The notes beneath the pieces are model-generated. The model searched no databases. It was not told the DNA's origin and saw only the letters and a list, made by a program, of their open reading frames with translations. DNA of 5,843 nt. Origin: Candidatus Methanocomedens sp. GTDB lineage: Archaea > Halobacteriota > Methanosarcinia > Methanosarcinales > Methanocomedenaceae. Shown piece after piece: positions 4,546 through 5,843 of this stretch (within the stretch, counting starts at the first letter, position 1; each line of letters starts with the position of its first letter). Where the stretch lies: positions 1 to 5,843 of the forward strand of contig PYCK01000101.1 of NCBI GenBank assembly GCA_009649835.1. Direction: 5' to 3'. A program made the position numbers and the translations under genes.

Positions 4546-5843
4546 ATGACAAAAGCTGTAATGATCACAGGGACCCATAGCGGAGTGGGTAAAACTACGG
4601 TATCACTTGGATTAATGGCAGCACTTACACGCAGGGGTATGTCAGTCCAGCCTTTCAAGGTCGGACCCGATTTTATAGACCCTTCACACCATACCGCAAT
4701 TAGCGGTAATCCCTCCATGAACCTTGATTCTTATATCATGGGTACAAAAGGAGTATGCAGAACATTTGCTAAATATCAAAACTCAGACATATCCATTATA
4801 GAAGGTGTAATGGGCCTGTATGATGGTATTGAATCCACCCAGATCGCAAGCAGTGCCCATGTTGCTAAAACATTAGGTATTCCGGTGCTGCTGGTTATCA
4901 ATGTCCACGGCATGTCACGCAGCACAGCGGCTGTGGCAAAAGGATACCAGATGCTGGACCCGGATGTTAACATTGCCGGACTGGTATTAAATCAGGTAGG
5001 CAGCCCCAGGCACCGTAAACTTGTGGAAGATGCGCTAAAGGCTGAAGGTATTGATATTCCGGTAATTGGCTCGCTTCCTTCTAACAGGGAACTCTCCCTT
5101 CCATCCAGGCATCTGGGACTGTATATGGCTCATGAGCAGATGCAGGATTACGATAAACTTGCAGATTTTATTGATGCAAATGTTGATATGAATGCTTTGC
5201 TTGGGATATCATCAATACCTGATATCCCGATAAATATAAAAAAAATAAATGAAGATGGAAATACAGAAATAGATAAAGAAAAACGATTTAATGTTATAAT
5301 AGTAGCAATGGATGGTGCTTTTTGTTTTTATTATCAGGAAATGCTGGATGAATTACAAAAGCTTGGTGCTAAGCTTGTATTTTTCAGTCCCATGTCAGAT
5401 GATCTGCCTGATATTGATGGATTGATATTAGGTGGCGGGTACCCAGAACTGTTTCCTGCCGAACTCTCATCCGGCAGTGCGCTAACTGGTATCAGGAAGG
5501 CTGCCGTGGACGGTATGCCAGTATATGCGGAATGCGGCGGGTTGATGTATCTGGGAAAAAGTCTTGAAGTCAAAGGAAAAACATATGAAATGGCTGGTGT
5601 ACTGGATACCAGGTCGAGCATGGTAGGGAGATTCCAGGCATTGGGATATACTGAAGCAGAAGTTGTGTGTGATAATCCTCTATCATTAAAGGGACAGGTA
5701 ATAAGAGGACATGAGTTCCATTATTCCATAACCGAATGCGACCGTGATGCCAGGTTTGCGTACAGTATGAATAGAGGGAAAGGTATAGAGGACGCAAAGG
5801 ATGGACTTATGGTATATAATACACTGGCTGGTTATATGCATAC
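4546..5843 (+). CDS. cbiA: Cobyrinate a,c-diamide synthase, CbiA (3' end outside window)
   Basis: The frame is open from ATG 4546 to the right edge: 432 codons plus two bases, with perhaps 20-50 residues missing. CbiA uses ATP and glutamine to amidate the a and c acetates of cobyrinate. The N-terminal dethiobiotin-synthetase-like domain has the P-loop GTHSGVGKTT (9-18), KVGPDFIDPSHH (38-49), NLDSYIMG (59-66) and IEGVMGLYDG (85-94). An AT-rich, lysine-rich linker (about 222-246) leads to a class I glutamine amidotransferase domain: MDGAFCFYYQEML (255-267), FFSPMSDD (279-286), LGGGYPELF (295-303), the nucleophile in YAECGGLMYLG (Cys330, TGC 5533-5535), and GHEFHYS (388-394) with the likely triad histidine. 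The paralogue CfbB amidates nickel-sirohydrochlorin for F430 and looks similar; the cobalamin gene neighbourhood favours CbiA. It follows cbiC by 5 bp. Confidence 0.9.
   Translation, partial: MTKAVMITGTHSGVGKTTVSLGLMAALTRRGMSVQPFKVGPDFIDPSHHTAISGNPSMNLDSYIMGTKGVCRTFAKYQNSDISIIEGVMGLYDGIESTQIASSAHVAKTLGIPVLLVINVHGMSRSTAAVAKGYQMLDPDVNIAGLVLNQVGSPRHRKLVEDALKAEGIDIPVIGSLPSNRELSLPSRHLGLYMAHEQMQDYDKLADFIDANVDMNALLGISSIPDIPINIKKINEDGNTEIDKEKRFNVIIVAMDGAFCFYYQEMLDELQKLGAKLVFFSPMSDDLPDIDGLILGGGYPELFPAELSSGSALTGIRKAAVDGMPVYAECGGLMYLGKSLEVKGKTYEMAGVLDTRSSMVGRFQALGYTEAEVVCDNPLSLKGQVIRGHEFHYSITECDRDARFAYSMNRGKGIEDAKDGLMVYNTLAGYMH

Overview
The window is almost entirely one plus-strand gene cluster for the anaerobic (early cobalt insertion) route to cobalamin. 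The order is cbiT, cbiL, cbiF, cbiG, cbiH, cbiC and cbiA, and cbiA runs off the right edge. The left edge holds the last 36 codons of a succinyl-CoA ligase alpha subunit (sucD-like), then a 192-bp intergenic gap. I see no RNA genes, mobile elements or CRISPR arrays, and no credible minus-strand gene.

The genes are packed tightly. cbiT and cbiL abut with no spacer. cbiL/cbiF, cbiF/cbiG and cbiG/cbiH overlap by about 8, 16 and 26 bp with my preferred starts. cbiH/cbiC are 6 bp apart and cbiC/cbiA 5 bp apart. This argues for one transcript with coupled translation, started from the gap before cbiT. In pathway order, CbiL methylates cobalt-factor II at C20, CbiH methylates C17 and contracts the ring, and CbiF methylates C11. 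CbiG then opens the lactone and removes the C2 fragment. CbiT methylates C15 with decarboxylation, CbiC moves a methyl to give cobyrinate, and CbiA amidates side chains a and c. The C1 methyltransferase (CbiD), the C5 methyltransferase (CbiE) and the precorrin-6A reductase (CbiJ) are not in the window.

The likely host is an archaeon, plausibly a methanogen or anaerobic methanotroph related to Methanosarcinales. This is inference from the stand-alone CbiT, the short CbiL, the heavy use of AGG/AGA and ATA codons, and the general look of the proteins. It is not proven by any single marker.

This is a known pathway, not a new system. The points worth a second look are: a CbiG whose reading frame has no ATG, GTG or TTG start before its conserved core, but has a strong Shine-Dalgarno site 7 nt before an ATA codon; a CbiC with valine where CobH has its catalytic histidine; a 15-bp direct repeat that duplicates the cbiC start at the cbiH/cbiC junction; and a four-copy 15-nt repeat coding a lysine/glycine-rich linker inside CbiG.
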